44,602 bases of DNA, taken from NCBI GenBank assembly GCA_016180135.1, contig JACPBV010000011.1, positions 1-44,602 on the forward strand, written 5' to 3'. The DNA comes from Candidatus Woesearchaeota archaeon (GTDB lineage: Archaea > Nanobdellota > Nanobdellia > Woesearchaeales > JACPBV01). The position numbers were made by a program, and so were the translations under genes. Under the pieces are notes generated by a model. That model saw only the letters and a program-made list of their open reading frames with translations. It was not told where the DNA came from and made no database searches. Position 1 is the first letter of the stretch. Each line of letters opens with the position of its first letter. Shown here piece after piece: positions 38,401-41,670 of this stretch.

Positions 38401-38933
38401 GCAAGGGAGTTATTCCCCCTGCTGGCTGCCTCATCAAAAGTTCTTCCTCCAAAAATACTTTTCTCTCCCCCCAAATTGCTTTTCTCTTCACCTAAAATAC
38501 TTTTCTCTCCTTCAATAATGTTTTTCCCTTCGCCAATAATGCTTTTCTCCTCCCCCAAAATGCTTTTCTCTCCCCCGGGATGCTTATTATCTTCTTTGCT
38601 GCCGGAGAAATTACCTATTAGAAACCTGCGATTTCCTGAAATCAGCCAGACGGAAGCGGAGCCATTGCCAAAGAGCTTCCCATTAAGCTTTAATGACTTA
38701 AGCAATCCGTTATGTTCTGGAAACCAGTTGTATTGAGAAGAGCTTTTCGCTTCCAAGCCTGAAAATGAAAGATCAAGATTATCTTTAAATGACCTTGAAG
38801 GGCTGGCGACAACAAATCCTGTTATTGACGGTGAGAGAATCTGAGATGGAAATGCCACAGCCAGGATAATGGCAAGGAGAGCTGCAGCATAAGGCCAGAA
38901 TTCTATAATATGTTTCACCCTTTTTTTTGACAT
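20451..38933 (-). CDS. Giant (6160 aa) modular surface protein: N-terminal TM/signal, Cys-rich modules, beta-helix (NosD/PbH1-like), LamG-like and Ig-like modules
   Basis: Uninterrupted 18.5-kb ORF; N-terminal FWPYAAALLAIILAVAFPSQILSPSITGFVV; repeated NNTI.TNGT.SNYGIYL beta-helix rungs; GEIDEIRVWNRSFLPEDV LamG signatures; six FSGNQTNAS-type modules; very high N-x-S/T density. Confidence 0.9.
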   Translation of the reverse strand: MSKKRVKHIIEFWPYAAALLAIILAVAFPSQILSPSITGFVVASPSRSFKDNLDLSFSGLEAKSSSQYNWFPEHNGLLKSLKLNGKLFGNGSASVWLISGNRRFLIGNFSGSKEDNKHPGGEKSILGEEKSIIGEGKNIIEGEKSILGEEKSNLGGEKSIFGGRTFDEAASRGNNSLANLGWDARIIGGGKADNSGIAKLNFISEYARALPEKNLCTIWSINSLEDICFGDESCCSFLNLASEGRWNDSLFLTLGRYGAGRDNVISAKGISYDVDLDAARANISISPEAFAAVSFEEGFREISAACEETCELPSLNSSLYLIAVEAEGSAIAIGSLAYSVEQEIMIRNNPPALLKNIEDLRIESGGAKAISLAAYFTGGSGNSTDLFFKPYRMRNIRAIIRGDTATFIPEENFTGTESTFITANDSYLSAASNIFSITVFEAKSRPSLNITEKVEKPKVKVGQPVRWVKVINASQRVANLSSSIENNAMNITIKDLETQRIISPADAKVSDGKSLDNIGDFNLKQQLKAIGKEESLLNTIKREHITEDPTNVSFVSQINEQLLILVNEKNQITGYFAAKQPSPKGLLTRIMEWLSGSEITGFAVSEQNRQDRQDKDAGQDKDNNQSIQLQSNTTLYIEAPVSQVMVEYYTEPPVALEQEISGEKKIITISSETHYEDILAFSELPREISSANIELFWLVKGTKEKISFEPFDTNNNGLADYIEWIVPSLSNQTYELSLSIINVQSYPPLGGNWTVRFNVTGAANLTIRASNGTTYPEFFDDNISTTQDIMPIELRCNDTMLWSRDAGFADSSMVFVLGNGTELSFEESLGSSRNGNGEGANYSRHNLTRIKAVNFSCNSTAYHTIVELTTGKHTQSFTFGDLEEYAYNDVGPDCTAPTYTDGTGRACANTGTCTGTPHDCSSYPWQQSACEAAGCTYSPGDGVCSGTHNACSTYTDSASCSTHGTCTWTPGSDNTCVDSDADNTMESTDDCHLSTECSSHLGSSCSYWNTFSEITGVCADDGTGSAYTCTTAAVASGEHGTGISGGSASNFHSGNENSSCTNGDELEICSSTGGVNPSADGVCLDASCASGPASVASFNCGDTVCSKSEINSATVQAGCSSAAWACASSPAGTGWSQDGICVSSGTCVTSGHVCYKPSWSMYLSSGCDNGANCLDGDPCDATLTDGSFDSAYGTCSGTSCIAAAGAANTSTSFNLSKASPTNLYTIKGSYDTTGVYNSSNYSVNQTLNFSHATWGLRLQIISNFSTGPIDLSNLTIDANNYSTAVNWTFVDQAAIPKNHTLFVPNTLGLGVYACGTANSTREVFPQCPNRTVWTNSELVSGQVLRNGLVAEIVASKYVVSNLSGSGIGQGVAQCGFLSQENTTYSLLQNVSSSGTCFTITASNVTLDCLGNNITYGITGTGAGVNTSSSGWLMNLTIKNCRIAKSGQLGSSNYGISLEMAVNGSITNNTILPHGLNLSYGISLSNSSSFLIARNNISTNGYVSNLGIELRNSSVNNMITENTIMTNGSNFSYGIMLAWNSSNNTILSNNITASGLAETSAVGTTNLGIYLQRNSSYNEIINNTIKTNGTSQNYGIYLFGNTTSNIIRNNTIMTNGTNTNYGIRLTQDVVKTTIVSNNINAGGKGTGNYGIYILTRSDFSLVINNTISANGNDSSYGVYLQNSRNNNITLNWIRANGGNDSNFGMRMIQNSSFNDITENIIIANGTSSNSGIRLESGSSNNTLRGNNITTGGTTSHAVFLDSAPPQYPVNNTFRNNTLKVNMTGQDILFNDAFINYTFLVDQPISNYTMTANGSIVIIRNTKFGEIYYLEPVNASGSNLSNDVRIGNNSFIVNENISSKGWNRTANISFFNADSFGFGNPFIARNGIACNLTTDPQCFNFTSLKASIVTFNVTSFSNYSLINLNNGPSTPVIIYPVNALNYTNVGYLNFSTADPDNDAVTYRVYINATINISTGANVTSWNASDGFYNMTVSADDGLLSSANATYIFFRMDSTPPGFSNNQTNATSPRRLANISFNMTITDNMELSFFLFSWNGSGRWENLSNGSMASSGNSQFLMVNKSPTAQSGSFIAYRWYANDSLGNINASEERNFTLADSAPAPAAPVFNNTAPFDNQDIIANSTYSDQEGDSGTVNFTWYADNVPVYNQSFSNVLNGTVLTSNLSSWNFTGGQLVNLSVIANSTSFTSPAVNSPTITVQSGNATMSCGILNRSNQKYVLINNVSASRTCFTIGADNITLDCAGNYIQYGITGSGAGINLTPTRANVTIKSCNLTKIGVAGTDNIGISLNSANYTLIANNTISTKGGTTGSSSNYGIYIDSSSNNNNLSNNTIRTNGTGDDDGINIGGKYNAVLNNSVYSFSNGSGQNAIGMTDDFNIIDGNLLVVNSTTQSIAAITVALSTNAVIRSNTIIAETYSGTPSNTGIFLNGYNGVTGYFIWNNTIRALSPGSDNYGIELSQGVTATNISNNTIITNGTSANYGIFLDKLSGSSAPNTNIIIANNTISTAGSSSDNYGIYALHRANTNLIKSNRISTWGTDSNYGIFFFGNITNNNITENTVITNGTSFGNYGIYLSDNSSGNRILSNVISTNGNRTGYGIYLLDNSTGNTLMSNLISTMGGNDSNFGIRIERINNGTPTSVSYNQISTNGTSSNYGLYLLDSKSLNISGNIITTNGSSGTNQFGFFISQEAYNFTIRNNSITTNGSVGDAFRIDAAAPDHPANITLINNTLVNIGGRDLRFSDVGINYTYLIDQPIEDYLFTSQGGIISVKNSEFGQIDFLKPVNGSGTNLSGSISIANNSITVNENSSAGGFNRSANISLFNIGNRGFAQPSIGRNGVLCDLTSDPQCFNFTTLTASTVIFNVTSFSNYSIINIDATAPALTVISPQKANYSVRHIYFNVSIDETGLGCAYSLDSAENASMNTSNSTYFVSANATTTPGLHNITFYCNDSVNNVGTAAAFNFKVAINETCSSGSGCNTSNGLDICADTNWDDAVDKCELETRDCAAYKGRPCSLANGTLGLCTNNSRCEDDTIVYQAFGTGLSGGQVQDAVEGNNTAGCSAGTEGWLCNSSTSGGYAPKPTGICVEDACRENALVALNCIDRLCSVSDVSDNAMAASCTAGWACDASVNGSGFSQKGLCNSAGTCTTTGHVCNSSSGTLAANGCGTSCNDDDACDTTILDGQFDSAFGTCSGYSCTTSGHNEFVGSEESGTTGYSIKGTSNLSIGNNSDFLDVQILNFSHATLGLRLQLVANFSKGDVDVRNLTLQGDAMKTAINKSKGLKNVLQNHTLFLPNTLSQGFYVCPFANSTDEVYPHCPGLIAFSNADASAGTWKSGIYGFTAGNRYGIGNLTGSGSGQSVSTCSDLNVANTTYNLVANVTASQTCFTISANNVTLDCNNNIISYAQMGSGSGVSIGNVNFSQVRNCTIVQDTQFFAFTSSFGINLSGANNASIFNNSITTRSTDSYGVYLQTSSKNNIIFGNNITSTGSLAYGIYLITSSNSNIIQNNNITTTSGGSMMGVPAIYAVTTHNQTIRTNNITTLGQESHGIHLKTAARDSNISFNNITAAGAAAYGIYLQSNINNTRAEGNTIRTTGSGSYAVYLSSSTNSLLINNSVNMSGSGAAAFMLYQDSNFNTISFNNITHSAGDGFVLQYDSGNTGSSPRENNFTNNTLSNILGRDLNISYAGTAPGYYPTVNLTQLIDQPIKNYSLGNLVPMASHGGAFIWVKNSEFGEIDFFYPINATGYNLSNDIRIRNNSIFANDTVGANGLNRSANISLFNIGDRGLSSPVILRDEGTCDLTTFPQCFNFTALTADTVTINVTSFSNYSIGAGADTSPPAITIISPAMRNFSLRVIDFNVSLSEPGSACRMMLNSSGSNISMNAVNTSYFNFTNVSVTTGYQNVSFFCNDTSNNFAEAARWFRIAINESCTTGTECSMNFGLDNCIDTDGNNVSNACVNETRDCSSYIGKVCDLSNITAGICTNNSRCENKNLVSGEYGSGLYAGGVHFHSGNETAECSQGTEAMVCDSTGGHLPNGTGACVDNNCMMGTHVLDCSDSTCNFADVTAAKYSSSCSGMAGSACDSTINSAGFIQDGICDAGGTPTCQTSGYLCNSSSIGTVTLNGCGGAACSDGDPCDATLTDGNFDKTYGICSGTSCQPIPPGFSGNQTNASSGLQNGNITFNITITDNIGLSFYMFSWNGTGVWDNATNGSISGTSQFLNINKSSNQSGGKVIGYIWYANDTAGSWNNSGLSTFSVVVGNTPAVTEFVPPTQPNASKTTNTTAHINLSIGDSNFNVAKFSWNGTNDTQVIESSNIFSANFTAPNMAYAAFNNGTNTSVLYNATLLLMLNFENRSVLGENSTLVTDLSLHAKNGSVFGTPTYSRNARYGGSFNFDGTDDYMNISNNKHFQFGSNDFAFSFWFNLTSFSSSVIHPFINSGKCISGGVPSHTAWSIYLSSDTIIFGRYDGTQTNKAVTFTPAINKDYNFFIQRRGNNLQFFVNGTQLGSNQDVTGMSYAPTTSGNQDVYIGYIQTGGSCQNNLYLPGEIDEVRIWNRSFLPEDVWTFYGSNLEKRNTSAWNFYTNQTPPANYSLSARGDGAFSFAKANASGYYLFLNKSSLADGVYNYYGWTMDADSAVNQSDMRQITVDSTPPGFSGNQTNASLVGQNGNATFNITITDNVGLSFYMFSWNGTGVWDNATNGSISGDSVFLNINKTPTIAADKSVSYMWYANNTVGGFNNTALGSFTVFAGNAPPSIQFVPPTQPNATKTTNTTAHINLSIGDSNFNVVKFSWNGTNDTQVIESSNIFSANFTAPNMAYAAFNNGTNTSVLYNATLLLMLNFENRSVLGENSTLITDLSLHAKNGSVFGTPPYSPNARFGGSFNLDGTSDYMNISNNKHFQFGSNDFAFSFWFNLTSFSSSVIHPFINSGKCISGGVPSHTAWSIYLSSDTIIFGRYDGTQTNKAVTFTPAINKDYNFFIQRRGNNLQFFVNGTQLGSNQDVTGMSYAPTTSGNQDVYIGYIQTGGSCENNLYLPGEIDEIRVWNRSFLPEDVSAFYGSNLEKKNTSAWNFYTNQTPPTSYSLQAKGDSGFSFAKANATGYYLFLNKSILAEGVYDYYGWTMDANSAVNQSDMRQITVDSTPPGFSGNQTNASSGTQNGNITFNITISDNIGLSFFMFSWNGTGVWENLTNGSISGASQFLNINKSSSQTGGKVIGYIWYANDTAGNWNNTQLGTFSVVRDVPPGINFTTPTSSGGVYITTPSAIVNVSIHDPNASRIIVDWNGTNETMFYINSTAMNASFNLNNFANFTFKNGSTNFSMYDHTLTLMLNLGNRSALGENSTKMVDVSRYSRNGSCSGSSCPSVNISGKYGKAMSFDGGDYIDGGTSSVYSTIPGITLAAWVKLDTLTGNQVFFWKDTVFQFRWDGNSMNFRVGSGSGWASEADLEGGSLAAGEWAHVAATYDASADVSKIYKNGIQAASGTHTLTGGSNSQIMSMGADALGSRFYLDGEIDEIRVWNRTLAASEIMALHLSDLQKQDPKNWTFSANQSSNENYTFNAIGDGTVTLAKSNLTWNNLYINKSSLADGTYAFQAYASDSDDNYNATEQRTITIDTAAPGFSGNQTNASSGTQNGNITFNITITDNIGLSFFMFSWNGTGVWENLTNGTLSGISQFLNVNKSTNQGTNSNVAYIWYANDSAGNWNNTVIGSFIVLAANTAPAAPAIIFPAQGKNYSSVPYLNFSATDPEGDAITYDVYINGTLNMSTATNVSSWNASSGYYNITVTARDASLSSANSSVVYFRLDTSFPPFSLNQTNASKGRVNGNISFNITINDTGSGLDSFIFSWNGTYGGAWSNETKGSLIGISSQKITANKTTNLTQGKVIMYLWFINDSAGNMNVSEMRNFSVNNTLPAQVTLSNPLANQSLTNRTPFFNWTASTDADNDNITYTLSLYRMSCADKNNECQRSILNITGLNWTNYSITDQLDVDSVYNWTVFVNDSGNYGQDSASLNFSINSVNAISLVVDNATFVTLSLGQEDNTTDNSPAPVRVRNDGNIRLNISVHANQSLWIRKALNTTFYMMAAGNFSTQPESFNWSGSAQSFTNVTNVSKYIIKQLEFNATKNTGEIEISVTTPPDEPDGAKESFLILQSVWY
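23461..26400 (-). repeat. 1470-bp (490-codon) in-frame tandem duplication inside the giant gene
   Basis: Boundary tggttgcc(g/t)gagaagcctgg recurs at 23461, 24931 and 26401 (exact 1470-bp spacing); LamG protein sequence is almost identical between units. Confidence 0.93.
26435..27125 (-). other. Cys-rich module 3 of the giant protein
   Basis: NESCTTGTECSMNFGLDNCIDTDGNN ... CSGTSCQP; parallels modules 1 and 2. Confidence 0.7.
27780..28830 (-). other. Beta-helix region 3 of the giant protein (approximate bounds)
   Basis: TYNLVANVTASQTCFTISANNVTLDCNNNIISY then NNITSTGSLAYGIYL-type rungs. Confidence 0.7.
29310..30000 (-). other. Cys-rich module 2 of the giant protein
   Basis: NETCSSGSGCNTSNGLDICADTNWDD ... 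GTCSGYSC. Confidence 0.7.
30620..32280 (-). other. Beta-helix region 2 of the giant protein (approximate bounds)
   Basis: KYVLINNVSASRTCFTIGADNITLDCAGNYIQYG then repeated NNTI.TNGTS.NYGIYL rungs. Confidence 0.75.
33560..34830 (-). other. Beta-helix region 1 of the giant protein (approximate bounds)
   Basis: TYSLLQNVSSSGTCFTITASNVTLDCLGNNITYG then NNTIMTNGTNTNYGIRL-type rungs. Confidence 0.75.
35335..36270 (-). other. Cys-rich module 1 of the giant protein
   Basis: DVGPDCTAPTYTDGTGRACANTGTCTG ... AYGTCSGTSCIAA; dense Cys with TSGHVC / DGDPCDATLTDG motifs shared with modules 2 and 3. Confidence 0.75.
38448..38573 (-). repeat. In-frame 21-bp minisatellite (six 7-aa repeats, GEKSILG type)
   Basis: GEKSILG/EEKSIIG/EGKNIIE/GEKSILG/EEKSNLG/GEKSIFG = codons 121-162. 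Confidence 0.85.
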
Positions 38934-38939
38934 AGCGGC

Positions 38940-39086
38940 TCAGTTTTCCCTGATTTCCTGCAGAAACACCTCCCCTGTCGGAGTCTCAAGAAAACGCAGA
39001 CGCGTCGAGCCATTCCAATTACGCCCCTGGGCGAGCTGTTTCGGGATGGTAATTTTATACTGGCCGTTATTCACAATTACCTTCAT
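38940..39086 (-). CDS. AbrB/SpoVT-like small DNA-binding protein (48 aa), upstream of the giant surface gene
   Basis: Own translation: MKVIVNNGQYKITIPKQLAQGRNWNGSTRLRFLETPTGEVFLQEIREN; paralogous to the 20217-20372 product; 6 nt before the giant-gene ATG. Confidence 0.8.
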   Translation of the reverse strand: MKVIVNNGQYKITIPKQLAQGRNWNGSTRLRFLETPTGEVFLQEIREN

Positions 39087-39258
39087 GGCAGTCCCTCCTT
39101 TCTAAAATTTATTTCTTCTGGGATCTTATCAAAGTGCAGGAAAATCCCATAAACCAATAAATCAACCCACTAACCAGGTTTTTTTCTGAGAAATCCACTT
39201 TAAAAATGGTATGGTTGGAATTACTAAATTCGTTCTAAAAAGAGCAGAATACGCCCTA

Positions 39259-39328
39259 TTTAGTACTAAAACAACCAAATAAAGGATGAAATATTAAAAA
39301 TTAGTACTGGTAAAGTACTTATTTGGTT
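39259..39328. promoter_or_regulatory. Palindrome-rich upstream region of the AbrB-giant gene unit
   Basis: TTTAGTACTAAA (39259-39270, perfect palindrome); AACCAAATAA (39273-39282)/TTATTTGGTT (39319-39328); AGTACT repeated three times. Confidence 0.5.
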
Positions 39329-39474
39329 TCTTGAGGAAGGATAGGGAGAGCTATAAATCTTGATTTACTGGCATTAACTTCTTTGGGAATATTGGGAAGT
39401 AGTATTTAAGAATTGCTTAATCCTTTGCGCAAAAAATATATTTGACCCTATATTAAAAATTCCAATCCCTTATC

Positions 39475-39637
39475 GGCTCCGTTCAAAATCTCGCTTCGCT
39501 CGGGTTAGCAGCTTAAAAATCGTAAATATTCTTTCCGTTTGCTGACATTCCCCGTTTGGGGCGACCCCCTTGTCAGCTGGATTCAGAAGGCAAATGATTT
39601 TTACTTTAGGCTGCTAACCTATATTTTGAACGGAGCT
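39475..39637 (+). mobile_element. MITE-like palindromic element, copy 2 (~162 bp)
   Basis: ggctccgttcaaaat...attttgaacggagc; flanked by 10-bp direct repeat tcccttatcg (39466-39475 and 39638-39647). Confidence 0.88.
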
Positions 39638-39683
39638 TCCCTTATCGATACCTATTTATAGATGTAATCTTGCCTTCGATCGA

Positions 39684-41000
39684 ATGAAATCCACCCTTCT
39701 CAAGAACTGCAGGATACTTCAGGAAGGAAAGCTTGTCAGAAGGCATATATATCTCGAGGACAGTAAAATTGCTTACATCAGCGAGGAGATTATCGCTGCT
39801 GATGAGGTCATTGACCTCAAGGAGCTTCTTGTCATCCCCGGAATGATAGACTGCCATGTCCATTTCAGGGAGCCGGGACTGACGCAGAAGGAGGATTTCC
39901 TTTCGGGGAGCATGGCAGCAGCCTCCGGAGGAGTAACCTCAATAATTGATATGCCAAATACCTTGCCTCCGACAACGACTGTTCAGCTTCTTGACGAGAA
40001 AAGGAAGCTTGCTGAAAAGTCTATCGTCAATTACGGGTTTCATTTTGGCACTGACGGCGATAATCTTGAGGAGATCAAAAGTGCAAAAAACATCGCTTCA
40101 GTAAAGATTTACCTGAATGCCACGACTGGAAATCTCTGCGTCACTGATTTTGGAAAAGTGGAGCGGATCATGCAGGCTGCGCCTTTCTGCGCGCTTCATG
40201 CCGAAGAGCAGAGCCTTCAGGAGGCGATATCTATGGCTTCCCGGCTGAATAAGAGGTTTTATGCGGCGCATATCAGCTCAGCTGCGGAGATCCAGATGAT
40301 CAAGAAGGCAAAAAAAAGGCCATTCGTCGAAGTGACACCACATCATCTTTTTTTGGATGAGAGCTATCTTCAGGGCAATCCGATGCTTGGGAAAGTCAAG
40401 CCGTTGCTGAAGGCTAAAAAAGACCAGGAAGCGCTCTGGCAGGCAATCAAGAATGGCATTGTCGATACCATTGGCACAGACCATGCGCCGCATCTTGCTG
40501 AAGAAAAGCTTAGCCAGGAATCATTCGGGTTTCCAGGCGTTGAGACTGCCCTTCCTCTGCTTATGGATGCCATGCAAAGAGACCTTATAACGCTGGAGAA
40601 AGCCATCGAGCTTACGTCGGCAAATCCCGCAAGAATCTTCCAGATCAGCAACAAGGGAAAATTAGCTGAAGGCTATGATGCTGATTTGGTTGCCATTGAC
40701 CTCGAGATGGAGAAAGAAGTGAAGGCTTCAGGCTTCTTTTCAAAGTCACGCTGGAGCCCCTTTGAAGGAAAACTATTAAAAGGGTGGCCGGTTTACACGT
40801 TTGTCAACGGAAACCTTGTATTTTCCCATGGGAAGATCCATGACATCAAGGCGAAAGAATTACTGTTTGAGCCTCGGCAGAAAAAAATTGCGCAGGAAGG
40901 CGCTGCCCAAGAGGCTGCTTCCCAAGAGGCTGCTTCCCAAGAGGCTGCTTCCCAGGAAAACGGAAAGCCAGTTGAACAAGACAAGGGAGTTGCCTTATGA
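39684..41000 (+). CDS. pyrC: Dihydroorotase with repetitive AASQE C-terminal tail
   Basis: IDCHVHFREPGLTQKEDF, SGGVTSIIDMPNTLPPTTT, ALHAEEQ, AHISSAAEIQMI, DTIGTDHAPH. Confidence 0.95.
   Translation: MKSTLLKNCRILQEGKLVRRHIYLEDSKIAYISEEIIAADEVIDLKELLVIPGMIDCHVHFREPGLTQKEDFLSGSMAAASGGVTSIIDMPNTLPPTTTVQLLDEKRKLAEKSIVNYGFHFGTDGDNLEEIKSAKNIASVKIYLNATTGNLCVTDFGKVERIMQAAPFCALHAEEQSLQEAISMASRLNKRFYAAHISSAAEIQMIKKAKKRPFVEVTPHHLFLDESYLQGNPMLGKVKPLLKAKKDQEALWQAIKNGIVDTIGTDHAPHLAEEKLSQESFGFPGVETALPLLMDAMQRDLITLEKAIELTSANPARIFQISNKGKLAEGYDADLVAIDLEMEKEVKASGFFSKSRWSPFEGKLLKGWPVYTFVNGNLVFSHGKIHDIKAKELLFEPRQKKIAQEGAAQEAASQEAASQEAASQENGKPVEQDKGVAL
40911..40955 (+). repeat. 15-bp x3 in-frame tandem repeat (gaggctgcttcccaa) in the pyrC 3' end
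   Basis: Encodes (EAASQ)n; copies at 40911-40925, 40926-40940, 40941-40955. Confidence 0.9.
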
Positions 41001-41602
41001 ATGAAAGAGTTGCAGAAGCTTTATGCGAAGCAGAGGTTATGAAATTCGGCCTGTTTACCCTTTCATCAGGGAGGAAAAGCCCGGTGTATGTTGATGTCAG
41101 GAAGCTTCCTTCTTATCCGAAAGCTTTTGCCGCAATAATTGATGTCCTTGCCAAAAAAGTGGAATCCTTAGGCGTTGATGCGGTCGCAGGGGCAGAGACA
41201 GCCGGAATACCCATCGCTGCCGGAATCGGCCTGATATCAAAGCTGCCTATGGTCTATGTCAGGAAGCGCCCAAAAGGCTATGGCACAAACTCTTTTGTTG
41301 AGGGAAATATCTCCCAGGGGCAGAAAGCGGTCCTTGTTGATGATATGATCACCGATGGAAGGTCAAAGTTCAACTTCATCGAAGGCCTCATGAACGAGGG
41401 CGCTGTCGTGGAGCATGTTCTCGTGATCGTTGACCGTGAGCAGGGCGGGAAAGAATCGCTCGGCCAGGAGGGTGTAGCGCTCCATTCGCTCATCTCTCTC
41501 AAGGAACTGCTTGAGTATATGAAGGAAAAGAAATTAGTTGATGAGGAAAATTATAACCTGACTTTGGCTTACCTTGAGAATCCCGAGAGATGGAATAAGT
41601 AG
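40997..41602 (+). CDS. pyrE: Orotate phosphoribosyltransferase
   Basis: FGLFTLSSGRKSPVYVDVRKL, VAGAETAGIPIAAGI, AVLVDDMITDGRSKF (PRPP motif). Confidence 0.93.
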   Translation: MNERVAEALCEAEVMKFGLFTLSSGRKSPVYVDVRKLPSYPKAFAAIIDVLAKKVESLGVDAVAGAETAGIPIAAGIGLISKLPMVYVRKRPKGYGTNSFVEGNISQGQKAVLVDDMITDGRSKFNFIEGLMNEGAVVEHVLVIVDREQGGKESLGQEGVALHSLISLKELLEYMKEKKLVDEENYNLTLAYLENPERWNK

Positions 41603-41670
41603 GGTTGGGAAGGGCTTAAAGAGTTTTTTGTCTGGGGTGTGGGAAAAAAATATTTCTGAACTAATCCTGC

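Noticed and set aside
39642-39863. 73-aa minus-strand ORF
   Set aside because: Antisense to the pyrC 5' end.
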